Below are positions 43,145-54,885 of a DNA stretch of 64,000 bases, piece by piece (position 1 is the stretch's first letter; the number at the start of each line of letters is the position of its first letter). The translations under genes were made by a program, and so were the position numbers. The notes beneath the pieces are model-generated. The model made no database searches, was not told the origin of the DNA, and saw only the letters and a program-made list of their open reading frames with translations. This DNA comes from Multifurca ochricompacta (taxonomy: Eukaryota > Basidiomycota > Agaricomycetes > Russulales > Russulaceae), in NCBI GenBank assembly GCA_022496185.1, contig WTXG01000013.1, positions 62,001-126,000 on the forward strand, read 5' to 3'.

Positions 43145-44359
43145 TCAAGCTGAGTCATCCTGCGTAAGATCAATGATTCGAGGGAGAACGCGCAAGCCGC
43201 AGTGTCGTCGAGGGGGTCTGGCACTGCCAACACCACCTGCTTGGAGTACGATTCGAGGGTCTGGGTCGGGCGCATATTGAATAGCTGCTTCTGGGCTCAT
43301 AGGGCGGTCCCAAGTGTAAGCATAGGTTAGATAAGGAAAGAGGCGATGGTACACGTCGCTGTGGGACAGCGCGTGAATCGCATTTCGAATGTCGTGGTTG
43401 ACTTGCTCCGCCTGTCGTTGCCAATGTGCCAGTTCGCTATGGATCATATCGAGTCGTCGTGTGGCATACCGGTAACGTGAGACTTCTGCCCAGGCCCCGG
43501 GATCACGAAGGTCGTCCAATGCGAAGTTGACCAGGGGAGCAAAGCTTTGGTCTGCTCCAAAGAGACGTCGTTGTAGGGTGTTGAGGATCGGGTTAGCGCC
43601 GCGCCTGTAGCGGGGATAGTGACGAGTGTGTAATGGAAAATAAAAAATGGGTTGGTGTGCTCCCATGGTGCAAGCGATTCGGGGGTCGGCGCATCGATAC
43701 TCATAAGCAATGTAACGGGCTTCGTGCATACATCCAAGATTATCAGAGATTTGTTGATTGAAAAAGAAAGGAGAGGTCAGGCGATTAAGGTCAAAAGGGG
43801 CTCCAGGGTGGTCATACTGGTCTGCCGCGTCTCTGTTGAAGTCTATCACCTCGTCTTGCGGCGGTCGTTCTAGCTCTAAGATCTCTGGTCCGTCTTCGTC
43901 TAAGTGTTCACCTTCCTCAGCATGAACTTTGGCCACCAGATTCTCTTGAGGCTCCTGAAGCGTGGTCAGTGTGCGTTCATGAGCATCAATATTGAGATCT
44001 TGATTGTGGGTGGGCAGTGTAGCAGCAGGAGTTATGGTCTGAACAGGGTCATCTTCCATGGTAAACGAGAAATGAGTGACAGGTGTGGATGAGGTCGGAG
44101 TCGGGGGAAGTGTGGGTGCATTGTGAGGGTATTTGAGAGCTCCCAAGTTAGCAGCGTCGTTGATGGCATCTATGGTTGGTTTAAGAATGGACATATCTGC
44201 AAGAAAAAAAGGGCTTTGGTTAGGGATCTTTGTGCTCATTCTGGGGGTTATCTTGGTCAACTTTCTTGTCTGAAAGAGACGAGTTGTTCTTCTAAGGCGG
44301 GCCAGGATGGGAATTATTAGTAAAGGTAGCAGGCTATGGTTCAGATCAGCAAAATTCAA
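43145..44359 (-). CDS. gypsy-1 third ORF, 404 aa, unknown function
   Basis: Lies between the chromodomain end of pol and the polypurine tract, where retroviral-like elements carry envelope genes, but I see no fusion peptide, cleavage site or membrane span. N-terminal third is basic with a Pro/Thr-rich linker, followed by an acidic region (AEEGEHLDEDGPEILELERP). The C-terminal half is Tyr/Arg/His-rich and folded-looking (YIAYEYRCADPRIACTMGAH; FPLHTRHYPRYRRGANPI; YHRLFPYLTYAYTWDRPM). It ends RIIDLTQDDSA, a short acidic tail of SUMO-interaction type (IIDLT). The frame is open throughout although gag-pol has four premature stops. Not homologous to anything I recognise. Confidence 0.7.
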   Translation of the reverse strand: MNFADLNHSLLPLLIIPILARLRRTTRLFQTRKLTKITPRMSTKIPNQSPFFLADMSILKPTIDAINDAANLGALKYPHNAPTLPPTPTSSTPVTHFSFTMEDDPVQTITPAATLPTHNQDLNIDAHERTLTTLQEPQENLVAKVHAEEGEHLDEDGPEILELERPPQDEVIDFNRDAADQYDHPGAPFDLNRLTSPFFFNQQISDNLGCMHEARYIAYEYRCADPRIACTMGAHQPIFYFPLHTRHYPRYRRGANPILNTLQRRLFGADQSFAPLVNFALDDLRDPGAWAEVSRYRYATRRLDMIHSELAHWQRQAEQVNHDIRNAIHALSHSDVYHRLFPYLTYAYTWDRPMSPEAAIQYAPDPDPRIVLQAGGVGSARPPRRHCGLRVLPRIIDLTQDDSA

Positions 44360-44375
44360 GCAAAATTTCCCCCTC

Positions 44376-47300
44376 TTAAGGTTGGTGCTGACCCTGGCGC
44401 CTTGCTAGTGAGGTGGAATAGGACTTGAGAAGGTCCGGTGCATTGCAGTTGGCCTCGTCAACCCACGTGTTGTCGCTGGCTGGATAGCCCTTCCAGCTGA
44501 CTAGATATTGAAGCTTTCTTGATCGGCCATAAGTTCGGTGATTGAGGATCGCATCGATTTCATATTCCTCTTCCTGATTGATAAGTTCAGGAGGGGGTCT
44601 CATGTAATTCGGACCATGAGCATCAGTTTCTTGGTAAGGCGATAAGAGATTGATGTGAAATACATCATGAATTCGCATGTGGGCTGGCAGAGCTAATCGA
44701 TAAGCCACTGGGGAAATAGAGGCCAAGATCGTGAATGGTCCGTATCGACGGGGGGCTAATTTCAATGAGGGAAAATGCGTCTTGAGGTTTTTTCCCTCTA
44801 GCCAGACCTGCGAGCCTATGTCGAATTGCACGCGGGTCAGTTGATCCGTGGATGTGCGGAACGCAGTTTCCGCTCGAGATCTTGCATCCCTGAGGTTCTG
44901 TAACCATTCGGTCACTTGTGGGACATCTGTTTCGAAGACCTTGCCTTTCCAGTCGAACTGCATTCCGTGAAGTAGCGTGTGTGGAGAGAGTTTTGTCTTG
45001 TCATGCAGCCACGAGTTATGCACATACTTGGCCAATGGTAGATACTCCGGCCATTTATATTGATCGTCGCTTATCCAGAGTCGTAGGTATTGTTCCAGCC
45101 ATAGATTCATACGTTCGCTGGAACCATCAGTTTGTGGGTGGAATGCAGTGGATAAGTTTTGTTGGATCTTGAGAGTCTTTGCAAGCGCGCGTGTGAAGTG
45201 CGATGTGAAGCGCGGATCGCGATCCGAGATTATCCGTCGTGGGATGCCAAAGAATGGAAAGAGGTGGCGATAGTAGAGGGTAGCTATACCCTCTCCCGTA
45301 ATCTCTTTGGTGCAGGGTATAAACCGAGCGGCCTTGGAGCATCCTTGATCTACAATCATGAGTACCGCGTTGTATTTCCCTGTTGACGGGAGATCCGTAA
45401 TTAGATCCATAGCAATATATTGAAATGGGCCGGTCATAGCCGGTATGTCAAGTGGGAAGATTGGCGCCTTCTTCGTAAGCTTTGGCTTATTTTCCTGACA
45501 TTTAGCACATCCCTTGACGTAATCGCGTACAAATTCTTTGAGATCGCTGCCTTCATACTCGCATTGAACTCCACGCGTAGTTTTATCAATACCTGGGTGT
45601 CCTGCCAGGATATGATCATGGTAACGTTGAAGGATTTCGCGTCGTTCAGGAAGGGTCTGAGGGAATGGAAGTTTCACTAGTTGCGATGTCTTGATGAATA
45701 ACTCTGCCGGTAAAACAGTGACCTCATCGTTGTCTTCTAATCCGCGATCTGCATCTGGTCATCGCGAGAGCATATCGGCGACCGTATGCAGCTTTCCTGG
45801 GACGTGCTCAAGAGTGAAGTTGAAGTCTGCAATTTCCTGGAGCCATCTGGCCTGTCTCCAATTGAGTTTTTGGGGTGCCTTGAAATACTGTAGGTTATTG
45901 TGATCAGTGCGGACTTGGACTTTGTGTTTGGCGCCGAGAAGATACTGATGCCACGATCTAAACGCAATGATGATAGCAAATAGTTCACGATCGTAGATGT
46001 CCCAGTTGCGCTGCGTTGCATCTAAGGTTTTCGACAGATAGGCGATAGGGTGGAGTCGGTCATCGTGATCCTTCTGGCTAAGGGTGGCACCTAGAGCATA
46101 TCCTGAGGCATCCGCGTCTACGATGAAGGGTTTATCGAAGTCGGGTTGTGCTAGCACTGGTTGAGAGGTGACTCGCTGTTTGAGGGTATCAAATGCACTT
46201 TGTTCTGCAGCTGTCCACTTCCAGGGGTTCTTTGCGCTTGTAAGGGCGTTTAGCGGGGCCGCGATCTTACTAAATCCCTGGATGAACCGACGATAGAATT
46301 GACAAAAACCCAAAAATGATCGGATTTCTTTGACAGTAGTCAGCGTCCTCCAGGTAGCCACACCTTCCACCTTCACTGGATCCATATGCACTTGGTTTGC
46401 CTCCAGAATCAGTCCAAGATATTCTATGCGTGTTTGTTCAAAGGTGCACTTCTCTGGCTTGAGATAGAGATCTAAGTTGTTCAGCTTATCTAAGATGCGA
46501 TGTACTTTAGATCGGTGATTGTGAAGGTCATGATCAGTGTGGATTAGAATATCGTCCATGTATACAGTGAACCAGGCCTTTCCGGAGTCATCGCGTTCAT
46601 TAAGTTCCTCGCGGAATTCTGCATTCATCATCGTCTGGAATGTCGCAGGGGAGTTTGTCAAACCGAAGAACATGACGTTTGGTTCATATAGACCGTGGTT
46701 CGTCTTAAAGGCTGCTTTCCATCGATCTTCTGGAACTATGTGGATGTTGTTGTACCCCCAGCGGACATCCATCTTCGTAAACAGGGTGCTGCCGCGGACC
46801 CGATCAATGAGCTCGGGGATCAGTGGCAGGGGATAGGTATTTCGGATCGTCCACTCGTTAAGTTTGTGATAGTCTTGAACTGGTCTGAGCTTCCCATCCT
46901 TTTTCTTGATAAAGAAGAATGGTGATGCGTATGGGGACTTGGACTCTTGGATGTACCCCTTCTGTAGGTGTTCTTCTAAGAATTTATTTAGTGCGTCTTG
47001 CTCTCCAGGTCCTAAGGGATAGATCTTGCAATCTAACGTTGCTGGAGCCTCTGGCTTTAGTTCAATCTGATGATCCCAAGGTCTGGCCTCTGGGAACCGC
47101 TGTGCTTCTTGATCGCTGAACACTTTCCGATGTCAGTGGTATTCCTGGGGTATTATCTGATCCCAGGGGCGCTCCAGATTGTCCTTTGCTTTAATTGCCA
47201 GTTCTTGTGCGATATTGAGTCGTTTGATGTGTTCTTCGGGTATATTAAGTTGGATGGATTGTAGGAGATGTCCTTGTGTCCAATCTATAAGTGGGTTACT

Positions 47301-47720
47301 AGCAGCAAACCATGGATATCCCAAGATCATTTGGTCTGTCCCAATCGATGCAATGTAGAATCGATGCCGTCTGAGTTTACCATCTGTGATTACATCCAGC
47401 TTGGCGTATTGATCAATATTTTGTGTAGCATTGGGTGTTCCGTCCGCGTTTCGTAACTTCTTAGGGATCGCAAGTCGTTTGGTCGGGAGTTGATACTTGA
47501 TAACTGTTCTATAGTTGATGAAGTTTTCGGTTGCACCGCTATCCACAAGTGCTTCTATGTTGGCCATTTCTCTCACACCATATAAAGGGATGAATATTTT
47601 CATTGCTTGGATTGGTGAAATGAATACATGGTGTGAAACTAAAGCTCGAATGAAGGCCACATCATTCAAGCAATATAAAAATCCTCGTCATCTTTAAAGT
47701 GATTCTGTAATTCGAGGCGT
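44376..47720 (-). pseudogene. gypsy-1 pol: protease, RT, RNase H, integrase, chromodomain
   Basis: A single frame with two in-frame TGA codons. Protease ALVDSGATENFINY (about 47550). TGA after IPQEYH (47133). Then RT with GKLRPVQDYHKLNEWT, FGLTNSPATFQ and YMDD (about 46560), RNase H FIVDADASGYALGATL, and a second TGA after VADMLSR (45759). Integrase has the HHCC zinc region (CAKCQENK), catalytic D in IAMDLITDL, D in IISDRDPRF and E in DGSSERMN. The C-terminal chromodomain (YEIDAILNHR ... YLVSWKGYPASDNTWVDE) marks it as a chromovirus, which targets heterochromatin. Pol lies in -1 relative to gag. Confidence 0.92.
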
Positions 47721-50100
47721 TGATCGTCGGTTATGGTTTTCAGAGATGCCACGAGTTCCGCGATATTCACAGCTGGTTTTGAGGCAGCTGATGTCACAGC
47801 CAGGTCTCTGCTGTGTCCAGGGTCGTTCAAGTCAGGGCCCCTTCAAGATGTGGGGTGCGTGCAAGGTCAAGACAGTCAAGGGTAAGTCGATTCAGGTGTC
47901 AGGGTGAGCCACAGAGGGCCAGGGTCAAGGATCAAGGTCAAGGCTGCCGAAGCAAGTCAATTCAAGGTCAAGGCAAACTACAAGGAGCTGCAGTCAAGGT
48001 TCAAGATGCCCACAAGTTACAAGAAGGGCACGCGTGCAAGAAGCGAGTCGAAGCAGTGGCAATAGGCCCTGCTAGAGGTCTGGGGTGAAGGCTCCCTAAG
48101 TTGCAGCTTAGGGAGTTCAAGGGAATTCTGGGGTGAAGCACAGTAAACCTGTATTAGATACAAGAGAACAGACTTAAAGTCTGTCTCTACTAGTGTGTCT
48201 TCCTTAAATACAAGTATTCTAGTGTCTTTGTAAGTAAAGGAGAATATTCAGTATAGTAAAGTAAAGGTCCATGTGAATCTCCAGTGGAGATTGAGACAGG
48301 AAATGTAAGTGGTGTTGCACCCACTCCAAAGGCAAATGAGTGTCAGTCCAAGTCAGTCTAAGTCCGAAAATCAGATCAGATAAGAAGAGATCATCAACTC
48401 CCGTCACATGACTCGGAGTAAGAAGTCGAAATGCTGAGACAAAAGTCGAACGTGCGTGGGTTGAAAAACCATCACAAAAGTCACATGCGTGTTACAAGCG
48501 CGTCACAAACCGTTACATCAACAAAAAGCGTCACAGCTGATCCGGTGGGTACTGCCGCAGTCATCTGTGATACCTTGGTGATCGTGGCGGCCCGGGTCGG
48601 GGTGCTTGTGCTTGGCCAAGGTCCCTTGGTGGGGCAATCTCGGACCAGATGCCCTCGGCGTCCACACTCGAAGCAGCGTCCCTCTTTCTTATATTGCTCT
48701 TTCTCCTCTGTGGTAACCGCCTTTTTGATGACATCAACATCCATCACGTTTGGATCGCGTCTGCGAGGAAGTGTGAATTTGTTTCCTCGGTTGTTGCTCC
48801 TGTTACCGGTCGGCGTTTTGTCCCCAAACATGCGCTGCATAAAGATCCAATTCACATGATGTTTCCTTGCCGAGTTTGCTGTCTCATCGAACATCTGGGG
48901 GCTGTCCTGGGTAATCATAGTTTGTACAAGCTTCTGTGGTAACCCCTTTTGGAAGTTCTGACGTGTGGCTGGGTCATCCAGGTACAGCTCTGCCCGAGCC
49001 GCAAGGCTTCGGAAATCGGCGATGTAATCGTTGATGTTCCCATTTGTCATCCTAAGGTTGGCTAGCTCCTGCAGTGCCTTCTGCCCTGCGGCTACGTCGG
49101 CAAAGGCTGCCACGAACATTAGTCGGAATTTCTCCCACGGGTGCGGTTCTTGAATTTTGGTGTGGGAGACGTTGGCTAGCCACCTTGTTTGCTCCGTTAC
49201 CCATCGGCTAACCTTTGGTCCTCTGATTAGGGCCAACATGTACAATATTCGCGATATCTCGTTCTTTATGATTGTGGCATGGTTATTCAGAAAGATGTGA
49301 AGCTCAACCTGGGTCCACCAGTCCTCGGCCGTTGCCCAGTTTCCATCGAAGAACGGGGGTGGTACCCCTTCGACTCATCCTCCGGTTGTGTTTTCTTTGG
49401 TTGGGACGAGTATCTCGGTAGGTCCCTTGTCTGAGTCTTCTGGGCTGACCGAGCGCCGTCTCTGTCTAGGTTGTGGTTCAGGAAGGGTCGTCATTGGTGT
49501 AAGATTAGTGACTGGGGGTAGCACTTCAAACAGCGGCTGAAGGATCTGCTCAGTTAGGGGTGAGTTGGTCGTATTAGGTGCGTTTAGTCCGGTCTTGTTG
49601 GGGGCTATTCTAATAGCCTCGATCTGTCCTAGGTTGTTGGGGTGGATGTGGTACCAGGTTCCTTGGTAGAGGTCGACAGCAAGACGTGTATGGCGGTAGG
49701 GGACCCAGTATCCTCTAAAGGGTACGTTTTCTTCTCTGAGTTCTAACCAGCGCACGTTCCCTTTTAGTTCCAGGTCAATGTTATCAATTAATCGTGTGGG
49801 AAGGGTGAATGGAAATGAGGTTGCCACGGTTGCAAGGTGTGTGTCAACGGACATTACTGAGCTTTCCTCCAGTCATGCTTCCAGTTGGGAATCAAGCAAG
49901 AATTCGGGGTCTATTGGTTCGACATCGTGTGTGACGCTTTTGTTTGGTGAATCGCTTGCCAAGAGGGCTTCTTTGGGGTTCTGTATTACTGACTGTTCTT
50001 CTAGGTTTTGGTTGGGCGACTGGTACTCAAGAGATTCGTCGTCCGAAGGTGTCTGAGGTTCACGCGCGGAATAAGATGTTGCTAATCGGGAGTCGGGCAA
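47695..50100 (-). pseudogene. gypsy-1 gag
   Basis: Starts near 50100 (MPDSRLATSYS). One frame with TGA codons at about 49873 and 49375, both at likely Arg (CGA) positions, and interrupted by the solo LTR. Core retrotransposon gag helices (PWEKFRLMFVAAFADVAAGQ, then ALQELANLRM and DYIADFRSLAARAELYL) and zinc knuckle CFECGRRGHLVRDC near 48655. Ends DEDFYIA with the TGA that overlaps pol. Confidence 0.88.
47792..48535 (-). mobile_element. Solo LTR inside gypsy-1 gag C-terminus
   Basis: 744 bp TGTCACAGCC...AAGCGTCACA, flanked by GCTGA on both sides (47787-47791, 48536-48540). Same family as the gypsy-1 LTR but longer and diverged, with added GTCAAGG-rich sequence (about 47860-48010). It splits gag between VPTGSA and ASKPAVNIAELV. 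Confidence 0.93.
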
Positions 50101-50171
50101 GGGGACGCGTCATCGTCGCCTTGCGATTTCAGGTGAGTTCTTCTGTTCCTAAGATTGTAAGTCTGTTCTAA

Positions 50172-50835
50172 TGTCACAGCCAGGTATCTGCTGTGTCAGG
50201 TCGTGTTTTCAAGACTCAAAAGCCCTCTCGATGCGGGGCGCGTTCAAGATTCAAAGTCTAATGCAGAAGACCTAGTCTGGGTTCAAGTTTCAAGTGCCCA
50301 CGACATTGTGGAGGGGGCGCGTGCAGGAAACGAAGTCAGGAGTAGTGGCAATCAGCCCTACTAAAGCTACTAGGGGGAAGGCTCCTCAAGCTGCAACTTG
50401 GGGAGTTCAAGTGGATCGTTGTGAAGTCAAATATGCCTGTATTAGATACAAGAGAACAGACTTAAGGTCTGTCTCTACAATCTAAGTAGTTTAAATACAG
50501 CTTTGAGAAGGCACATCAAAGAGGGCACATCAGAAGATCTAAACTAAATAGAAGGTTCTAATAAGTATCCCTGGTAGTCATGGACTCCAGGGGTTATGCC
50601 CTGGAGTGAGATAGAATAGGATCAGAACTTAAAGGAGGGGTTGCGCCCTCAGCAAGGAAAATAAAATAAAGGAATAGGGAATAAAGATCAGAGCGCGTGC
50701 GACATACCTGTCACACCCGTGTCACAAGTTGTTACGAGTGGTCACGTGAATCGAAAACGCGCGGCTCGCACGCGACACAAGCAAACGTCACGTTCTCGTC
50801 ACGTACGATGTCACAAATCTTCGCAAACCATCACA
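50172..50835 (-). repeat. gypsy-1 5' LTR
   Basis: 664 bp, TGTCACAGCC...CCATCACA, followed on the right by the TSD copy TCACA. Confidence 0.95.
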
Positions 50836-50840
50836 TCACA

Positions 50841-51892
50841 TCCATTTGGTGAACTTCCAGGTTGTATTCAGTTGCTAGTGCGAGGATTGCGCGAAGCGAT
50901 GCAAACTTTGCCACTGGGGCAAATGTTTCATCATAGTCAACTCCCTCAACTTGAGTGAAACCTTGTGCGATGATATGAGCCTTGTGTCTCAAGACCTCTC
51001 CAGTTGGCCCATGCTTCATGCGGAACACCCATTTGCTGCCAACCACCTTGCGCCCTGTGGGATGTTCGACGACTTCGTACACTCCCATGGACTTGAACGA
51101 TCACATCTCTTCCTGGCAAGCAGCTTCCCATTCGCCGGTGTCGAGTCGCGCCATAGCTTCTTTGAAGGTGTGTGGGTCACTTGCTAACTCAGGTTGTGCG
51201 ATGTTGGCTTGCTCTGTAGGGTTCCCTTTTGTTCTGTAGGAACTGACAGAGTAACGAGGGTCATCGTCGCGAATAGGGGGGTGAGCAGTTCGCTTTGGTT
51301 GGGTGGTGATAGGCATTGGTGTCGATGTTGGTGCGGATGCTGGGGTCTCTGTGAGTACACTTTCCACTTCACTGTCGCTACTTTGCTGAAGTTGGCTAGG
51401 GTTTTGCACTGGTGTATTAGGTAGTGGCTCTATAAAGTTTTCGTTGTTATCACCCCCACTAGTCTCTGTGTCATCGAATTCGATGACGACTCTTTCACTG
51501 TCCAGCCCCCCTTCATTGAAAACAATGTCGCGTGATTTGTAGAAACGGCCTGTTGTGCGATGCACTAAACGATAGGCTTTGCGATTGCAAGCATACCCCA
51601 AGAATGTGCACAATATGGACCATGTGCCGAGCTTGGTGTGATACTTTGCTGGGATGTGCACAAACACTCTGCAGCCAAAAACATGCAAACGGGAAATGTC
51701 AGGTTTATTTCTGCTCCAAGCTTCATCAGGGGTGGAGTCCTCCAGGGCACGGGTGGGCATGACATTGTGCAGATAAGCTGCGTACTCTAAAGTGTCGTAC
51801 CAGTAGGTTTCAGGCAAATTTGCATCAATAAGCATCGTTCGGACTTTATCGAGAAGTGTCCGGTTCATGCGCTCTGCAACCCCATTATGCTG
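50841..51892 (-). pseudogene. copia-1 integrase C-terminal part and reverse transcriptase N-terminal part
   Basis: TPQHNGVAERMNRTLLDKVR continues the integrase core. ETYWYDTLEYAAYLHNVMPT and HVFGCRVFVHIP are the standard copia integrase tail, followed by a Pro/Thr linker. Reverse transcriptase starts DPHTFKEAMARLDTGEWEAA, is cut by a TGA after CQEEM (about 51100), then WVFRMKHGPTGEVLRHKA to LEVHQMDV, where gypsy-1 interrupts. Confidence 0.88.
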
Positions 51893-51897
51893 AGGTG

Positions 51898-52390
51898 TGA
51901 AGAACAGGCATGTGCGCGCAGTGATACTGACTGTGGTTAGCGTGTAAGGCTAGAAACAAGTTATACTTCAGAGGTGAAGAAAACTCTATATTACTATACT
52001 ACACACCTAGAAACAAGTTATCTACAAGAGACAGTTAGTTATAGGTAAGGTAGTAAGTAGAGAGACTGGGACTTACACTTCAGAGGTGAAGAAAACTCTG
52101 AAGTGTAAGAGATGAAATAGACCTCCTTATATAGTTCTAAAGGACGGTCTGTGCGCAATGGAATGCACTAGAATATACTACTGAGGGACAAAGGCCATTG
52201 GCCAGTGAGGTATCACATGCTACACAGGATTACTAAGGTACATCAGTCAGCTGCTGCACATCGCAAGAAAGAAAGTAATAATGATATAGTAAAAAGTCCG
52301 AAACTCCGAATCTATATCTAATCTAATCTTGCACAGCTTGGACCCTAACCTAGATGCCTGAAGCACCTCAAGACACATGCCATGTCAACA
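51898..52390 (-). repeat. copia-2 3' LTR (493 bp)
   Basis: Carries the extra internal segment. Otherwise differs from the 5' LTR at about seven sites, all CpG. Confidence 0.92.
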
Positions 52391-52598
52391 TCCCTCCATG
52401 ATTAAGGCATCAGGTCAAAATGAGTTGAATGAGCACATCGCCAATGAAGAGGCGTGAGAGTGAGTTGACGAGAGGAGAGGAGTGATCTGAAGTGTATTAT
52501 GCAAACTGAAACGCATTCAGTTGCACACTTGTCATGTCACTTTCGAGGTCGACAACGTGCACACACTTCTTGCATCACTCTTGAGGTCGAGAATATAC

Positions 52599-53243
52599 TC
52601 ATATCAGCCCAAGTCTAGTAACCATGTTTTCATGTGACGCTCTTGGTAGAGACTTTGTGAAGCCATCTGCCAGCATTTCACCAGTGGGAGTTCGCACTAA
52701 ATCAATTAGATGCGATTCAACATACTCCCTGATTGCATGGTACTTTATTGGTATGTGTTTTGACTGCCTTCCTGTGACAGGGTTTAATGCCAAGTCTACA
52801 GCACCCTTATTGTCACAATGGAGTTGTATGGGTGAAATAATTTCATATCCCAATTCCTCCATAAACATCCTATACCATGCAGCCTGATTGGAAGCCTCAG
52901 CTAGGCTCATGTATTCAGCTTCTGTGGTGGATTGTGCTACAGTTTTTTGCTTTCTAGAGCACCAGGATATGGCTCCATTTGCAAGCATATAGACGTAGCC
53001 AGAAGTAGAGTGGCAATCCTCTTGATCTCCCCATGAGGAATCTGCAAAGCCATGAAGGCCACTCTCTTTGTTCCCTCCAGAATATTGCACCCTGTAGTTC
53101 ATAGTAGCATTAAGGTACTTAAGAACATATTTTGCTAGGCGCAGATGATGTTGTGAAGGATTGGAAGCATATTGACTAAGGCGTGCAACAGCAAAGCTAA
53201 TATCAGGTCTGCTTCCAATCTGCACCCATAGCAGTGACCCCAT
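52599..53243 (-). CDS. copia-2 reverse transcriptase end and RNase H, 214 aa
   Basis: Open frame starting MGSLLWVQIGSRPDISFAVA, the C-terminal edge of reverse transcriptase, followed by copia RNase H: ESGLHGFADSSWGDQEDCHS, TSGYVYMLANGAISWCSRKQ, STTEAEYMSLAEAS, HCDNKGAVDLALNP and HIPIKYHAIREYV. Its ATG overlaps the gag stop (TAATG), which is the deletion junction rather than a natural start. Confidence 0.85.
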   Translation of the reverse strand: MGSLLWVQIGSRPDISFAVARLSQYASNPSQHHLRLAKYVLKYLNATMNYRVQYSGGNKESGLHGFADSSWGDQEDCHSTSGYVYMLANGAISWCSRKQKTVAQSTTEAEYMSLAEASNQAAWYRMFMEELGYEIISPIQLHCDNKGAVDLALNPVTGRQSKHIPIKYHAIREYVESHLIDLVRTPTGEMLADGFTKSLPRASHENMVTRLGLI

Positions 53244-54058
53244 TAGCTGTTGTTTTTGTTGACATGGGCTGCCTTGTTAAGGGCAGCCCCAACACCACTT
53301 CCTGTGGGGCCGGCAAGTTGGCTTTCCTCATTTAGGAACCTCTGAATGAGGTCCTGAGGGGAAAGGCGTTCAGGAGGACCTGAAGCCAGGATTGAGCCAG
53401 CAATGGCACTGTATGATGGGGGAAGGGACTGGAGCAAAATAAAGCTCATCTGGAGGTCAGAGACCTCCATCCCATTCTCCTTCAGGGTATTTCGTGCATC
53501 TAGCACATGCTGCAATTGGGGCCTGAATTGTTTGCCTTCCTCCAAACGGAAGGACGAAACTGAGCACCACAAATTGTAGGTGGCCATGCTACCCACAGTG
53601 CCATACAAGGACTCCAGCTGCTCATACTTTGAGCAGACTGACAGATACTTCCTATCAGAGGCAACCTGAGAATATACTTCACTGGTGACGACCAGCACCA
53701 GTAGACCCATCAATACTTCTTCAACCCTACTCCATTCCTGGATTATGGGTTCTGACCAGGCGGCAAACCTCGCCTGGTAGTCCGCTTCCTTTTCGTCATC
53801 CTTCTGTACCGGAGGATTGGCATATTCAGGCCCATCGTGTGTGATGTGCCTTCTCATGCCATTGATCCTCAACAGGGCAGTAAAAGATACCAACCACTGT
53901 GGCCAGTTGGAGCCATTGAGCTTGTCGAATTTGAAGGTCGAAGGGAAAACGATGTTAGCCATTTGAGATGATTTGAAAGGTTTTGATCCTGGTTCCAAGG
54001 AGCAGTTAGAACCAGTTGTCCAGGTCTCATTTAAGAGGGCCCATCCAATCTGTGGCAC
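53243..54058 (-). CDS. copia-2 gag, 271 aa
   Basis: Capsid-type gag of copia (UBN2/retrotran_gag style): FDKLNGSNWPQWLVSFTALL near the start, KYEQLESLYGTVGSMATYNL in the middle, LLQSLPPSYSAIAGSI and LIQRFLNEESQL near the end. The zinc knuckle normally following is gone through the deletion. The frame is open. The likely natural start is MANIVFPSTF (about residue 33). Confidence 0.82.
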   Translation of the reverse strand: MPQIGWALLNETWTTGSNCSLEPGSKPFKSSQMANIVFPSTFKFDKLNGSNWPQWLVSFTALLRINGMRRHITHDGPEYANPPVQKDDEKEADYQARFAAWSEPIIQEWSRVEEVLMGLLVLVVTSEVYSQVASDRKYLSVCSKYEQLESLYGTVGSMATYNLWCSVSSFRLEEGKQFRPQLQHVLDARNTLKENGMEVSDLQMSFILLQSLPPSYSAIAGSILASGPPERLSPQDLIQRFLNEESQLAGPTGSGVGAALNKAAHVNKNNS

Positions 54059-54885
54059 TATGCTTCAGAACTTAAGAAAGTCCTGCCTCTAATGTGTGAC
54101 TTCTAAGTAGTATAGTGAAGCTGTCTAACCCCATTCTACAACAGATCCCAGAGCCACATCAGGCGGATACTGTGTAAATAGAAGGGGAGTCATGTCACGG
54201 AGGAGCCAACCGCAAGTTCCACTAGAGACAAAGGGTATAAAGCCCTTCCTCTAGTGCTGGTGGTGGAGTCCATGATTAAGCCCTAGATGGTTGGGGCCAT
54301 GACTGTAGTAGACTGTTGGGTTTCCTCTGGTGGGGCGAACCCCCACAATATGGCAGTGAATACTTCTGCCCAGAGACAAAACCCTCTAGCTACTGTGTAA
54401 ATACTATAGTAGTGTGGCCTACTTGTATTGAGCCCAAGCGTCATGGGAGTGACTACCCATGCCTTGTTCTAGACCCTAAACTCTACCAGCGGGTGGCTAA
54501 ACCCAGCTTATGGATCGAGCCAAGCATTGACCAGACCTAAAGCCTCAAGCCTTCTGGGCAAGTGGCCTACTAAAACTATCTATGGGACGAAGACCCAGCT
54601 ACAACTATGAACACTATTTACTTAGGGCACACATGAGGAGCTTAAGGTGTTTCACCCACTAAGGGTCCCTCGTCACCTTTTGCAAGAACCCTTAAGAAAG
54701 GGCTAGCCAAACAGATCAAGGTGGGCACATGAAGCGCACCACCTTGTGGACAGTTAAGGGCAAGTAGACGAAAGAGAAGCTCACAAGGAAAAGTTATTGG
54801 GAATGAACTTTTAAAGCTTTTGTTGAGCTTGAAAGATTTGTTGGACTGTGATCAAAAAGGAGTGCCAGATCAGTAAAGAGCAGCA
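54059..54885 (-). other. copia-2 untranslated leader
   Basis: About 0.83 kb between the 5' LTR and gag on the minus strand without a supported frame; presumed 5' UTR/packaging region. Unusually long relative to the 2.5-kb internal part. Confidence 0.5.

Larger units (their letters stand above)
41872..50835 (-). mobile_element. Ty3/gypsy chromovirus gypsy-1
   Basis: LTRs 41872-43115 (3', with a nested solo LTR) and 50172-50835 (5'), each 664 bp when the insertion is removed. Target duplication TCACA at 41867-41871 and 50836-50840, inside copia-1 reverse transcriptase between HQMDV and KSAYLNG. Minus-strand order is gag, protease, RT/RNase H, integrase, chromodomain, then an extra 404-aa ORF, then the purine tract AGAAGGGGTGA (43116-43126). 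Interrupted by solo LTRs at 42297-42871 and 47792-48535. Gag-pol carries only TGA-type lesions. Confidence 0.95.

Noticed and set aside
43145..44359. gypsy-1 third ORF as an envelope gene
   Set aside because: No signal peptide, transmembrane segment or furin-like site is visible, so position alone does not support an envelope function.
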